From an uncultured Prevotella sp. (GTDB taxonomy: Bacteria > Bacteroidota > Bacteroidia > Bacteroidales > Bacteroidaceae): DNA of 44,913 bases. Below, one piece after another: positions 33,315 to 41,512 of the stretch. The stretch lies in the NCBI GenBank assembly GCA_905210845.1, contig CAJLYG010000004.1, positions 1-44,913 of the forward strand, written 5' to 3'. The translations under genes and the position numbers were made by a program. Below the pieces are notes generated by a model that was not told the DNA's origin, did no database searches, and saw nothing but the letters and a program-made list of their open reading frames with translations. Positions within the stretch are counted from its first letter, which is position 1. The number at the start of each line of letters is the position of its first letter.

Positions 33315-33350
33315 CAAAGCAGGGGTCGAGCCCCTGCTTTGGCATTTTTA
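33315..33350 (+). terminator. Terminator of the threonine dehydrogenase gene
   Basis: A perfect 11-bp GC-rich stem (33315-33325 with 33331-33341), a 5-base loop, then GCATTTTT. Confidence 0.9.
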
Positions 33351-33362
33351 GGGTTCAAAGCC

Positions 33363-33396
33363 AAAAAGGTCACCGGCAATCACTGCCAATGACCTT
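33363..33396 (-). terminator. Terminator of the minus-strand mannan-type PUL
   Basis: On the minus strand a 13-bp stem (33396-33384 with 33378-33366, two G-U pairs in RNA), a 5-base loop, and a run of five T (33367-33363). It lies 54 bases after the last PUL gene. Confidence 0.75.
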
Positions 33397-33449
33397 CTAA
33401 AAAATAAACTAACTTAACTCTATCATGTAGTCTAAAGACTACCTTTCCT

Positions 33450-34520
33450 TTAGGGCTCCTTTTTCAAGTACAAGCCATTCAACCTGCTCAGGAAAATGGC
33501 ACCCTGATCATTATACATCTTCACAAAATCTGCAATCAAGGCATTATCCACACCAGGATACGGCGCATAATAATGGCGTTCCTTAAATTCTCCCGTGTTC
33601 CTACCTAACATGATATAAGAGAGGCGACACTGGTGGATGATGCCAAGTAAGGTTTCCGAAAAGTATGTTGTATCTTGAAGTCCCTCAATACCTGTCATCA
33701 GCCCTGGCACTATATTGCGTTCTTGGGCACAATGTGTCAGCACAGGAAGCAATTTTGCGAGATCTGACTGATAATGACGGATATTCGTCTGGGGAGTGAC
33801 CTGAAAAAGGGCTCCATTGAGAACATCAATACCTGTAGGCAACCATTCCTCCAAATGTTTCTGAGACATAACTCCTGTAAAGGATAATCCATAAAGGGCA
33901 TTCGTCACGCCTTGATCCTTGAGCCGCTCTACTGTCTGCTCAAACAAATGCTTATATTCTTCTGAAGACAAACGAGCATACCAGCTTTTCCCATCAAGAG
34001 GATACGGAAACAAGATAACAGGAGCCTTAATCAAATAATCATCCTCAAGGGAATTTAGGAAAGCGGCAACCCGGTCTAACCATTGATTCAGAAGATGCAG
34101 GTTTCCTTGGGGATTAGGTGCTGTCCATGTCAGCAAGATCAATCCTCCCTTTCTAAATAATCGGAGGATATCTTTCCGAATATTCACAAAAGGAATGGAG
34201 TCTACATTCGTCTTTTGGTCATCTTCGATGCCACGGATCTCATACCCGCTACATGCCGGGCGATCATTGCAAATACTATAGAAATCACTGCGGTCACTGT
34301 CACAACGCCATCCTACCCCTTCTAAGGTACCATATTGCTGCCCTATTAAGACACCTTTATTCAAGAAGGAGCGCAAGTTTGCCTGTAGGTTCTCCGTCCG
34401 AGTGGTAAGACCATGAGCACCCATTTCATCATAAGATTTCTTACCCGTCCGCCCACAAGACGAAAGGGAGAGCACGACCAATAGACAGCAAAAGAATCCC
34501 AACCTACCCTTTCTCATCAT
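33450..34520 (-). CDS. GH26-like lipoprotein lacking both catalytic glutamates (pseudoenzyme)
   Basis: A 356-residue protein with lipobox LSSC (Cys22). The GH26 fold is evident from GVLIGQQYGTLEGVGW, SGYEIRGIEDDQKTNVDSIP and the C-terminal block SYIMLGRNTGEFKERHYYAP. Where active GH26 enzymes have RPxHE (acid/base), this has LFPYPLDGKSW, with Leu175 at the Glu position. Where they have the nucleophile as in LTETGVEG, this has GLMTGIEG, with Met275 at the Glu position. It is therefore probably non-hydrolytic, perhaps a mannan-binding protein. The lipobox is not followed by acidic residues, so surface display is less certain. It overlaps the active GH26 gene by ATGA (34517-34520). Alternative: a divergent family using other residues. 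Confidence 0.85.
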   Translation of the reverse strand: MMRKGRLGFFCCLLVVLSLSSCGRTGKKSYDEMGAHGLTTRTENLQANLRSFLNKGVLIGQQYGTLEGVGWRCDSDRSDFYSICNDRPACSGYEIRGIEDDQKTNVDSIPFVNIRKDILRLFRKGGLILLTWTAPNPQGNLHLLNQWLDRVAAFLNSLEDDYLIKAPVILFPYPLDGKSWYARLSSEEYKHLFEQTVERLKDQGVTNALYGLSFTGVMSQKHLEEWLPTGIDVLNGALFQVTPQTNIRHYQSDLAKLLPVLTHCAQERNIVPGLMTGIEGLQDTTYFSETLLGIIHQCRLSYIMLGRNTGEFKERHYYAPYPGVDNALIADFVKMYNDQGAIFLSRLNGLYLKKEP

Positions 34521-35833
34521 CTTATGATATCATTAACAGATGTTGCATTGATATTTATCTGGTCACGACTGATCACGCAGTCCTGGTCCAAAGCATCTTT
34601 CCACCAAGAATCTGATGGCATGGCTGTTCCATACCAGGTCATGAAATAAGCCCATATCGCACCTGCTTTCCATGCATCATAGATAGGGGCTGTAACAGCG
34701 GAAGACGTTGCATCGACTCCACATTCCGCCAAAGCGATGAGCTTATCTGAATAGCGTTCTTGAATCTCGGAGAACTCTATTGCCTGTTGGGAAGCAGAAT
34801 ATCCATAGAGATCACGCCCGATCATATCCACATATTGATTACCCGGATACCAGTCGGCATCATTATCATAGGCAGAAGCATCGCCATTATAGTTTTGGGT
34901 GGTCCATTCCCAGACTAAGTTGTGTACGCCCTTTTCCGCAAAGTAATCGAACATAGCCTTCCAAAGAGCCTTATAGGTTTCTGCCCCATCAGCTCCCCAC
35001 CAGAACCAAGCAGAACCTGTCCAGTCACCTTTCGTGCGTGTAGCATTGCCAGCAGCTTCATGGAAAGGTCTCCATAAAGCCGAGATACCTGCATCTTGGA
35101 GCTTCAAGAGCACGGCAATGACCTTATCCATTTGAGCATAGAACCAAGTATGCTCCCATGTCCCACTCATGAGGGCACGAGATGCCTTAAACGTCGTCTT
35201 TGTCGGATCACAGGTAACGCCAGAACCGTCCGCCCCCACCTCTGTCGTCTCTGAAAGAGGAACGTTAAAGTGCCACATCAGGGAGACAAGGCCACCTGCA
35301 TCAGCCCATTCTGTAACCGGGGTAATATCATTATAATGAATCCAATTGTTGTCGTCTGGGACATAGATATGAATAAAATCATAGCAGTTCATAGCTGGAT
35401 ATTTTCCCGTGGCAGCATAGACATGGTCTGCCAATTTGTGGTTCCAATTGACATCTGCCATCACAGAGGAGAGTGTCTTTGTACCATAACAAAGTTTCAG
35501 ATATTTATATAGGCGTTTGGCACCGTCTGTAGCTGAGGCATCTGCGAGGTTAATATCACTCACGTCACTCGCATGATAAACGCTAAACGTAATCTTGTCA
35601 ATATCATCTACATTTAAATCTTCGAAAGCTCCCAAACTCTCATAGCCTTTTAGATACAGTTGCATGTGCGTTGCTGTATGCCTGATTGAAGAGAGGACAT
35701 TGGAAGATCCAGTAAAATAATAGCTGACTGTATCACCATTCGTCTTATGGATTGTCAACTTATCCCCGGCGACCTGCGCAAAAGCAGTCCAAGAAATGAA
35801 GGCTGCTAAAAGAGTGACTAAGATCTTTTTCAT
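34517..35833 (-). CDS. GH26 endo-glycanase, probable beta-1,4-mannanase
   Basis: A 438-residue protein with a Sec signal (MKKILVTLLAAFISWTAFAQ). An N-terminal appendage follows (about 22-90), starting DKLTIHKTNGDTVSYYFTGS. The GH26 domain runs from about 100. The acid/base Glu259 is in ALWRPFHEAAGN with the aromatic motif SAWFWWGADG following, and the nucleophile Glu370 is in LIALAECGV. Both catalytic residues are intact. Endo-mannanase is the commonest activity of the family and fits the PUL; other GH26 specificities remain possible. It overlaps the small gene upstream and the pseudoenzyme gene downstream by ATGA at both ends. Confidence 0.92.
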   Translation of the reverse strand: MKKILVTLLAAFISWTAFAQVAGDKLTIHKTNGDTVSYYFTGSSNVLSSIRHTATHMQLYLKGYESLGAFEDLNVDDIDKITFSVYHASDVSDINLADASATDGAKRLYKYLKLCYGTKTLSSVMADVNWNHKLADHVYAATGKYPAMNCYDFIHIYVPDDNNWIHYNDITPVTEWADAGGLVSLMWHFNVPLSETTEVGADGSGVTCDPTKTTFKASRALMSGTWEHTWFYAQMDKVIAVLLKLQDAGISALWRPFHEAAGNATRTKGDWTGSAWFWWGADGAETYKALWKAMFDYFAEKGVHNLVWEWTTQNYNGDASAYDNDADWYPGNQYVDMIGRDLYGYSASQQAIEFSEIQERYSDKLIALAECGVDATSSAVTAPIYDAWKAGAIWAYFMTWYGTAMPSDSWWKDALDQDCVISRDQININATSVNDIIR

Positions 35834-36282
35834 TTCTTGGCTATTTTAATTGATTGACCATTTACCTTAATAATATAGACTCCCTGAGGAAGTGGATCGA
35901 GACTAATGATTGTCTCATTTCCAAGAACAACTGGGGTTAGCGATATTGCTTTGCCGTCAATGGCAAAAGCATGCACCGCATGGACTGTACCGGACAAGAT
36001 GATTCGGTTCCCCTTTATGGCAAGACCATTACTTCCTTGTGTAGCTTTTATCCCTGTCGTCGTGCCATAAGTGAACGTACTGACTGTATAGAGGTCGTAC
36101 GATACTGTAAGCGATGTCGATGTCACAGTCAGCTTATCATTTGCAACCATGATCTCTGGAGTCGTAGCGAGCGCGAACTCTACCGTTGACCCATTGTTGA
36201 ATGTAATGAACAGGGATTTATTCTCTGCCTTTGCCCATACTGCAAAGATAAGGGCAAGTCCTATAAGTAAAAACTTTCTCAT
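35830..36282 (-). CDS. Small secreted protein with appendage-like N-terminus and sorting-tail-like C-terminus
   Basis: A 150-residue protein with a signal peptide (MRKFLLIGLALIFAVWAKA). Residues about 21-75 (SLFITFNNGSTVEFALATTP onward) resemble the appendage at the start of the adjacent GH26. The C-terminal part (AFAIDGKAISLTPVVLGNET onward, then LPQGVYIIKVNGQSIKIAKK) has the GVYIIKV-type ending of type IX secretion C-terminal tails. No catalytic domain is visible. The ATG at 36282 is chosen over an upstream TTG at 36288. Its TGA overlaps the GH26 ATG (35830-35833), so it is tightly coupled to that enzyme. Function unknown. Confidence 0.7.
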   Translation of the reverse strand: MRKFLLIGLALIFAVWAKAENKSLFITFNNGSTVEFALATTPEIMVANDKLTVTSTSLTVSYDLYTVSTFTYGTTTGIKATQGSNGLAIKGNRIILSGTVHAVHAFAIDGKAISLTPVVLGNETIISLDPLPQGVYIIKVNGQSIKIAKK

Positions 36283-36303
36283 TGGCAATGTATTTTTTTA
36301 GCA

Positions 36304-36339
36304 ATTGTGGCACGGCACTCTACATGACCGTGCCACAAT
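36304..36339 (-). other. Intra-operon hairpin without T tract
   Basis: A perfect 12-bp stem (36304-36315 with 36328-36339) and a 12-base loop in the 70-base gap between the TIG lipoprotein and the small secreted protein. On the minus strand it is followed by an A run, not T, so it is unlikely to terminate. mRNA stabilisation or processing between PUL segments is inferred. Confidence 0.6.
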
Positions 36340-36352
36340 ATGATATAGGGGC

Positions 36353-38362
36353 CTAAGGCACAAAGACCATCTTCGTTACATCCTTAAGATCGCCTTGAAG
36401 AATCAGCGCAGTATCTGACCAACCATCAGAAATGGAATTGACAGCAGCCAAGCCAGCGGCATCAAAGGTATAGACCACTTGTTTCTCCGTACCACTCCAG
36501 TCAGCAACCGTGGTCAGTGGACTCCATTTGCTGTCATTCACCTGAACCTGTCCTGTGGCAGAAGAGGTCTTATAGAAGATCAGCTTTGATCCTTCCTTTA
36601 CCCCATAACCTGTCAGGAATGCTTTCATCACGCGGAACCTACCCGTATCGTCCCATGTAAAGTTGAAAGGATAGCTAATAGCACTACCACTCATTGTCGT
36701 CACGGAAGAAGCAAGGTCGATTTCATTGGGAACCACCTCAAACTTACCCACCGTATACGACTTCCCATCATAATCCTTCATGATCAGGTCGTACGTGCCT
36801 GCCACTGCACTTGACGGTACCAGGAAGGTCATAGAGGTATTGCTACGAGAGCTGAACTTCGTAATCTTGACTGATCCGATATAGACCGTTTCCACATTAT
36901 TGAAGTTCTTGCCTTCAACAGTAACATAAGCGCCAGGATGACCCGCGTTCGTTGTCTTGCTGACAGCAGGATCGGAAGCGGCATTGATGGTCAGTCCAGA
37001 TGTGACATCAACAGTGGTACCATTCTTCAAGTTCAAGGTGAAGCCCTTGCCATAAGCAGCAGCTGGTACGGTCACAGCAATGGCGCTTGCCGTCTGTGCA
37101 CCGAAGGATGACACCTCGATGGGATTATCTCCCGGGAAGGATATCGAAGACACAAGATCCAGGTCAGTACCTTTTATCATGACACTATTTCCTGCAGTCA
37201 GGACACTCGGGTTACATGCTGTGACGGATGGCTTCACCAAGGAGCAAGCCACGGTTACTGATTTCCCGTTAGCGAGACCCAGAGTAATATCGCCCTCCTG
37301 TGCCTTCTCGGGAACTACCACTGTGATCTTGGACGTGTTAGACGTTGTTGGGGTAACAGCATCCGCCTTCGGGAAGGTGATACTGGTTACTAGGTCAAGA
37401 TCCTTACCGGTTATCGTCAATACGGCTCCATTCTTCACTGGATTCGGGGTCGCAGCCAGATCCGTAGGAACAACCGTCGTGATACTGCCTGCCGACAGTT
37501 CTACACCTGACTTCGTAATCAAAGTCACCTCACCATCCGTAGCTGTGGTAGGCAGGGAGAATGCAAGGGCAGTCGCTGTTTGTGAAAGGAAAGCCTCAGC
37601 CTCAACGGTAGCACCATTCAACCGCACACTTGCAATCTGGTCGAGGTCCTTACCGGAAACGGTAACTGTCTGTCCTGCCTTAGGTGCTGCTGGTGAGATG
37701 GAAGCTACTGTCGGTAGGTTCACTGTCAAAGCCTCTTCAGTCTCCAACTCTGTCGGCTCCGTTGCGAGATCCGTCAGGATCAGCTTACCCGTCTTTGCTG
37801 CTGCGGGGATAGCCACCTGAATCGTATAACGGTCATGGCTGACGAACTGATCTTCTGTCACTGTATCTTTTTCTTGGAAGATCACCCCATGAATGAGGTT
37901 CAGGTAATCACCCTTGATTGTCAGCACATCTCCTACATTACCTATCAGCGTACCGGATGTTCCAACATAGAATTCAGAGATAGAGATGTCCTCACGATAC
38001 TTAATCGGAGTAACCGTTTGAATCGTTCCTCCCTTTGCTGTCTTTAGAGATACAATACCCGTATCACATTTCTCAGCAGGAACCGTGATAGAGATCTCAC
38101 TATGCTTGCCGGAAGTAAGCACGTTAATGGCCGTTATTGGGTCAGCACCTGGCAAGTCCACCTCCGTGATCTGGTCCAAGTTGGAGCCATAGAAATATAA
38201 AGTTCCTCCACGGAGAACCGGGCAAGGTCCGAAAGCATTGAGGGAGATGTCATTGCCATACTGGTCGGTGTTCAAGTCATCGCCATTGTCACAGGCTGTC
38301 AGTGACAGTCCTGCGATAAGGACGGTCACCAACATGAGGAATATATGATAATACTTTTTCAT
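36353..38362 (-). CDS. Surface glycan-binding lipoprotein with tandem IPT/TIG domains
   Basis: A 669-residue protein with lipobox LTAC (Cys24) followed by DNGDDLN, an acidic surface-export signature. About six IPT/TIG immunoglobulin-like repeats lie at roughly 40-121, 126-215, 218-297, 299-375, 378-459 and 465-544. Several start with AGQTVTVSGKDLDQIASV-like strands. Repeats three to five are most alike (GKDLDQIASV, GKDLDLVTSI, GTDLDLVSSI). A distinct C-terminal domain (545-669) with FNFTWDDTGRFRVMKAFL is probably the carbohydrate-binding module, held off the surface by the TIG stalk. It fills the SusE/SusF-like position of the PUL. Confidence 0.85.
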   Translation of the reverse strand: MKKYYHIFLMLVTVLIAGLSLTACDNGDDLNTDQYGNDISLNAFGPCPVLRGGTLYFYGSNLDQITEVDLPGADPITAINVLTSGKHSEISITVPAEKCDTGIVSLKTAKGGTIQTVTPIKYREDISISEFYVGTSGTLIGNVGDVLTIKGDYLNLIHGVIFQEKDTVTEDQFVSHDRYTIQVAIPAAAKTGKLILTDLATEPTELETEEALTVNLPTVASISPAAPKAGQTVTVSGKDLDQIASVRLNGATVEAEAFLSQTATALAFSLPTTATDGEVTLITKSGVELSAGSITTVVPTDLAATPNPVKNGAVLTITGKDLDLVTSITFPKADAVTPTTSNTSKITVVVPEKAQEGDITLGLANGKSVTVACSLVKPSVTACNPSVLTAGNSVMIKGTDLDLVSSISFPGDNPIEVSSFGAQTASAIAVTVPAAAYGKGFTLNLKNGTTVDVTSGLTINAASDPAVSKTTNAGHPGAYVTVEGKNFNNVETVYIGSVKITKFSSRSNTSMTFLVPSSAVAGTYDLIMKDYDGKSYTVGKFEVVPNEIDLASSVTTMSGSAISYPFNFTWDDTGRFRVMKAFLTGYGVKEGSKLIFYKTSSATGQVQVNDSKWSPLTTVADWSGTEKQVVYTFDAAGLAAVNSISDGWSDTALILQGDLKDVTKMVFVP

Positions 38363-38382
38363 ACGAGATACTTGATTAAAGT

Positions 38383-39723
38383 TTATTTATAAGGCACGGC
38401 ACGAATATTGTCAATCTTAATAATAGGAGTACATTCAGTTCCTTCAACGCCGCCTCCCACGACAAAGATGACGAGGCTGTTGAAATCCTTGGCACTCAAG
38501 TTACCAGTAGAAGTCGTTCCATCAAATCCATATTTGAAGTCAGCAATAGGAATGGTAACGGTCACCCATTTGCCGCCAGTGTCATAGGAGCCTGTCGATT
38601 CCCACGGGCGATAGATGGCACGAGGAAGGGCATTGCTTTGGAGATAGCTATTATTGGATCCTGCCACCTTATTGCCATTGATGTCCGTCCCGGCATTGCC
38701 GTAAGAAATTTTGTCCAAACCTGCCATGATAATCTGCATTCCGCCAGCACTCCATGGATGATCCGCAGGGACATACATCTCAAACTTAATCGCCATATTC
38801 TGATAGTCGGAGAAATCTGCAAGGGAAGTCAATAATTTACCATCATCAGGATAATCGGTCGGCGTGTTCCAACTTCCCGGCCAATACTCAAAGGAGAAGT
38901 TGCTATCATCCCAATCACCGGCAGCCGTCATCTTAGCCGACCCATTACCAAACTGGACGAACTTACCTGTTAAGGACGTGCCATCTGATGTGATCGCGCG
39001 CTCGTGCCAACCATGGTTACTCAATCCTGTCACGCCATCAAAATCAAATAGCAGTCCACGCGTATCCTTATAATAGAAGGATGACTTTGTTGAACCATAG
39101 ATAGACGTAACCGTAATCGGACCTTCCGTATCACATTCCGGCATCATGAATGTCAAGGCGGCACGACTCTTGTTCGTGAAGTCCTTGATGACCTTCCCGT
39201 CTGGCAATGTAAGGGAGATCGGGGTATTGGGATCATCAATAAAGTAACTACCCGAAATGGTAACCTCTGAGCCTGTAGGTGCATATTCACAGGACATGGA
39301 AGAGACAACAGGGGCTGGCACGATAACATGGAAATCATAGGTAGTCGTGTCCTTGTCCTTATTGATCATATAGATCTTATTCGTCACAACGTCAGGAATA
39401 TTACTTGGGACCTCCACGATCAACGTATGGTCTGTGATATAGCTGGTGTTCAGTATCGCTTTCTGGTCGTTGAAATACATCTGTTCAACGCTCTTCATGT
39501 TATCCCCGACCAAGCAAATAGAGGCACTGGGATAAGCCTGCACGAGCAGGGAGTCCTTGGCATTAACATCTGAAGGTCGGATATAATAGACCGTAGGAGT
39601 ACCTCCAGACAATTCAAATTTATCAGGCTCGTCTTCGCAAGATGTAAGCGAGACGCTTGAAAGAATGGCAACGGTTGCAATGAGGAAGTTGCCTATTTTA
39701 TTGATATTGAATCTCATAATCAT
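38383..39723 (-). CDS. Surface glycan-binding lipoprotein (SGBP-B-like)
   Basis: A 446-residue protein with lipobox LTSC (Cys29) followed by EDEPDKFE, a strong surface-export signature. Two Ig/IPT-like domains (about 42-220) include YYIRPSDVNAKDSLLVQAYP and SSMSCEYAPTGSEVTISGSY. A C-terminal beta-sandwich (about 225-446) begins LLFDFDGVTGLSNHGWHERA and has several exposed Trp (EYWPGSWNTPTDYP, RAIYRPWES) plausible for polysaccharide stacking. It resembles SGBP-B proteins of xyloglucan and mannan PULs (PF18329-type C-terminal domain). In-frame ATGs at 39723 and 39717 are both usable. It starts six bases after the SusD stop. Confidence 0.85.
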   Translation of the reverse strand: MIMRFNINKIGNFLIATVAILSSVSLTSCEDEPDKFELSGGTPTVYYIRPSDVNAKDSLLVQAYPSASICLVGDNMKSVEQMYFNDQKAILNTSYITDHTLIVEVPSNIPDVVTNKIYMINKDKDTTTYDFHVIVPAPVVSSMSCEYAPTGSEVTISGSYFIDDPNTPISLTLPDGKVIKDFTNKSRAALTFMMPECDTEGPITVTSIYGSTKSSFYYKDTRGLLFDFDGVTGLSNHGWHERAITSDGTSLTGKFVQFGNGSAKMTAAGDWDDSNFSFEYWPGSWNTPTDYPDDGKLLTSLADFSDYQNMAIKFEMYVPADHPWSAGGMQIIMAGLDKISYGNAGTDINGNKVAGSNNSYLQSNALPRAIYRPWESTGSYDTGGKWVTVTIPIADFKYGFDGTTSTGNLSAKDFNSLVIFVVGGGVEGTECTPIIKIDNIRAVPYK

Positions 39724-39729
39724 TCTTTT

Positions 39730-41496
39730 TTAAAATGTGATAGTACTCAGGTCGAAATCTTCCGGTGCTTCCATCAGCAATGGGTTATAAGAGATGTCGG
39801 AAGATGGCAATGGAATGGTAAAGCTACGATCGGTTACGTTCGGAGCTGCCGTCGTATTGTCATAGGAAGCATTGCTGATATTCCATGCACCACTCTTGTA
39901 GTAGTTTTTATAGAGATCATCAAGACCGCTATATCCATTGCGCCGCTGACCCTTGATCTCATTGATAGCCCCCTGAGGATCATAGTAATAGCGGCGGACG
40001 AAATCATACCAACGGTCGCCCTCACATGCCAACTCTAACCGGCGTTCTTTCCAGACATCCTCCCAAGTAATGGACGTTGGCATCTTATAACTTGAAATGC
40101 CACGGTGCCGTACATCATAGAAGTATTCCAATGCCTTGGGGTCGGTCGTGGAAGTATTATTGCCCATTACTGCCTCACAATAAACCAAATAGATATCCGA
40201 AAGACGGAGAAGGTGGGTATACAGGCCTGAAGACATCCGGGCTGCAGGACCGCCTATGTACAATTGGTGATCAGCATCGTCGCCATAAAGGTGCTTGACT
40301 TCCTGTGCTCCAGTAGGGCTTTCAAATTGTCCAGGACCATTCAGGTCTCCGGTATAACCTTGGTAGATGAACTTCAGATAATCAAAGCCTCCTTTGTCTG
40401 TATAGAAATAGTCATATTTATCTCCTACCATCATCATCGTCGCCTTACGGCGCTTGTCTACATTGTAACGGGTCGAGCTCAAGGCATTTTCACCGAAGGC
40501 GTCCTGCAAGTCAACTGACGGGCCATTCCAACCGCCCCAGCAGTCACCATACTCATCAAAGCCTTCAACAGCGAGATCGCTCTGCAAGGAATTCTGGCAA
40601 GTCCAGTTAGATCCAACCGTCCATGCCCAAGAGATCAACGCTTCATCACAAACGTTATGGTCACCGCGGAAGATATCTTCGTAATTTGCTTCTAACTTAC
40701 GACCGCTGTTCTCTATCACATCTAAAGCATATTTAGCAGCATTAGAAAGGTCTTCTGCATTGCGTTGATGTGCCGTACAGGTAATATAACTGTAAGTACC
40801 ATTATTATAAGAAGTATTACTTTCACTAAAGCCCGCCTTTGTCAAATAGACCTTAGCTAACAATCCCTCTGCACTATATTTGTCGATACGACCTGTTCCG
40901 GTCTCATCTTTGTTAGGGAGCAAGGTGATCGCTTGCTTCAACAGCAAGACAATATAATCATAGAGATTGCTGATCTTTGCCTTATGGACAGTAGTCGCTG
41001 CCTGATTATTGATGATCGTTACAGGATCATGGATGATAGGAACCGCGCCAAACGAGCGGACCAAATAGAAATAAGCCATTGCCTTCCAGACAAGACATTC
41101 GCCCATGCATGCATTCCGAACAGACTCGGAAGCGCCAGAACTGGCCTTCAGGTTGTTGTAGACCGTCGTCGCATGCGTGTTGACTGCCCAAAGGGATGCA
41201 CTCATGTTCGCTAAGTCTGCATCAGAACCATCCAACGTGAAGGTCAGGTAAGGAGAACTGCCCCAATAATAGTTGCCTGAAAGCACCTCTCCAACCTTAA
41301 AGAAGCCACGCTGGAAGTCATACCATGGTGAGTTATAGAGATAGTTGACACCAGCACGGCACTGCGCATCATTTCTATAATAGTTACTGGTATCATAATT
41401 ATCTTCTGTCGGATGATCCAGATAATCGGAGCATGCGGTCAGGCCGAATCCCAGAATCACTGCGCAAGTTATCGTTTTAATATTATATCTTTTCAT
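39730..41496 (-). CDS. SusD/RagB-family lipoprotein (mannan-type PUL)
   Basis: A 588-residue protein with lipobox LTAC (Cys22) followed by SDYLDHPTEDNYD, acidic as for surface lipoproteins. SusD motifs are GECLVWKAMAYFYLVRSFGA and EGLLAKVYLTKAGF. The C-terminal block reads LRLSDIYLVYCEAVMGNNTS, then WKERRLELACEGDRWYDFVR. It lies 16 bases after susC. The ligand is presumably the oligosaccharide made by the GH26 downstream. Confidence 0.95.
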   Translation of the reverse strand: MKRYNIKTITCAVILGFGLTACSDYLDHPTEDNYDTSNYYRNDAQCRAGVNYLYNSPWYDFQRGFFKVGEVLSGNYYWGSSPYLTFTLDGSDADLANMSASLWAVNTHATTVYNNLKASSGASESVRNACMGECLVWKAMAYFYLVRSFGAVPIIHDPVTIINNQAATTVHKAKISNLYDYIVLLLKQAITLLPNKDETGTGRIDKYSAEGLLAKVYLTKAGFSESNTSYNNGTYSYITCTAHQRNAEDLSNAAKYALDVIENSGRKLEANYEDIFRGDHNVCDEALISWAWTVGSNWTCQNSLQSDLAVEGFDEYGDCWGGWNGPSVDLQDAFGENALSSTRYNVDKRRKATMMMVGDKYDYFYTDKGGFDYLKFIYQGYTGDLNGPGQFESPTGAQEVKHLYGDDADHQLYIGGPAARMSSGLYTHLLRLSDIYLVYCEAVMGNNTSTTDPKALEYFYDVRHRGISSYKMPTSITWEDVWKERRLELACEGDRWYDFVRRYYYDPQGAINEIKGQRRNGYSGLDDLYKNYYKSGAWNISNASYDNTTAAPNVTDRSFTIPLPSSDISYNPLLMEAPEDFDLSTITF

Positions 41497-41512
41497 TGTA
41501 GTATCGCTTTAG

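Noticed and set aside
33427..33442. GTAGTCT-AA-AGACTAC palindrome read as a terminator
   Set aside because: No T run follows on either strand at the right distance; the stronger hairpin at 33363-33396 fits the role.
37080..37820. 246-codon plus-strand ORF
   Set aside because: It is a shadow of the repetitive TIG-domain gene on the other strand, created by its biased codon use.
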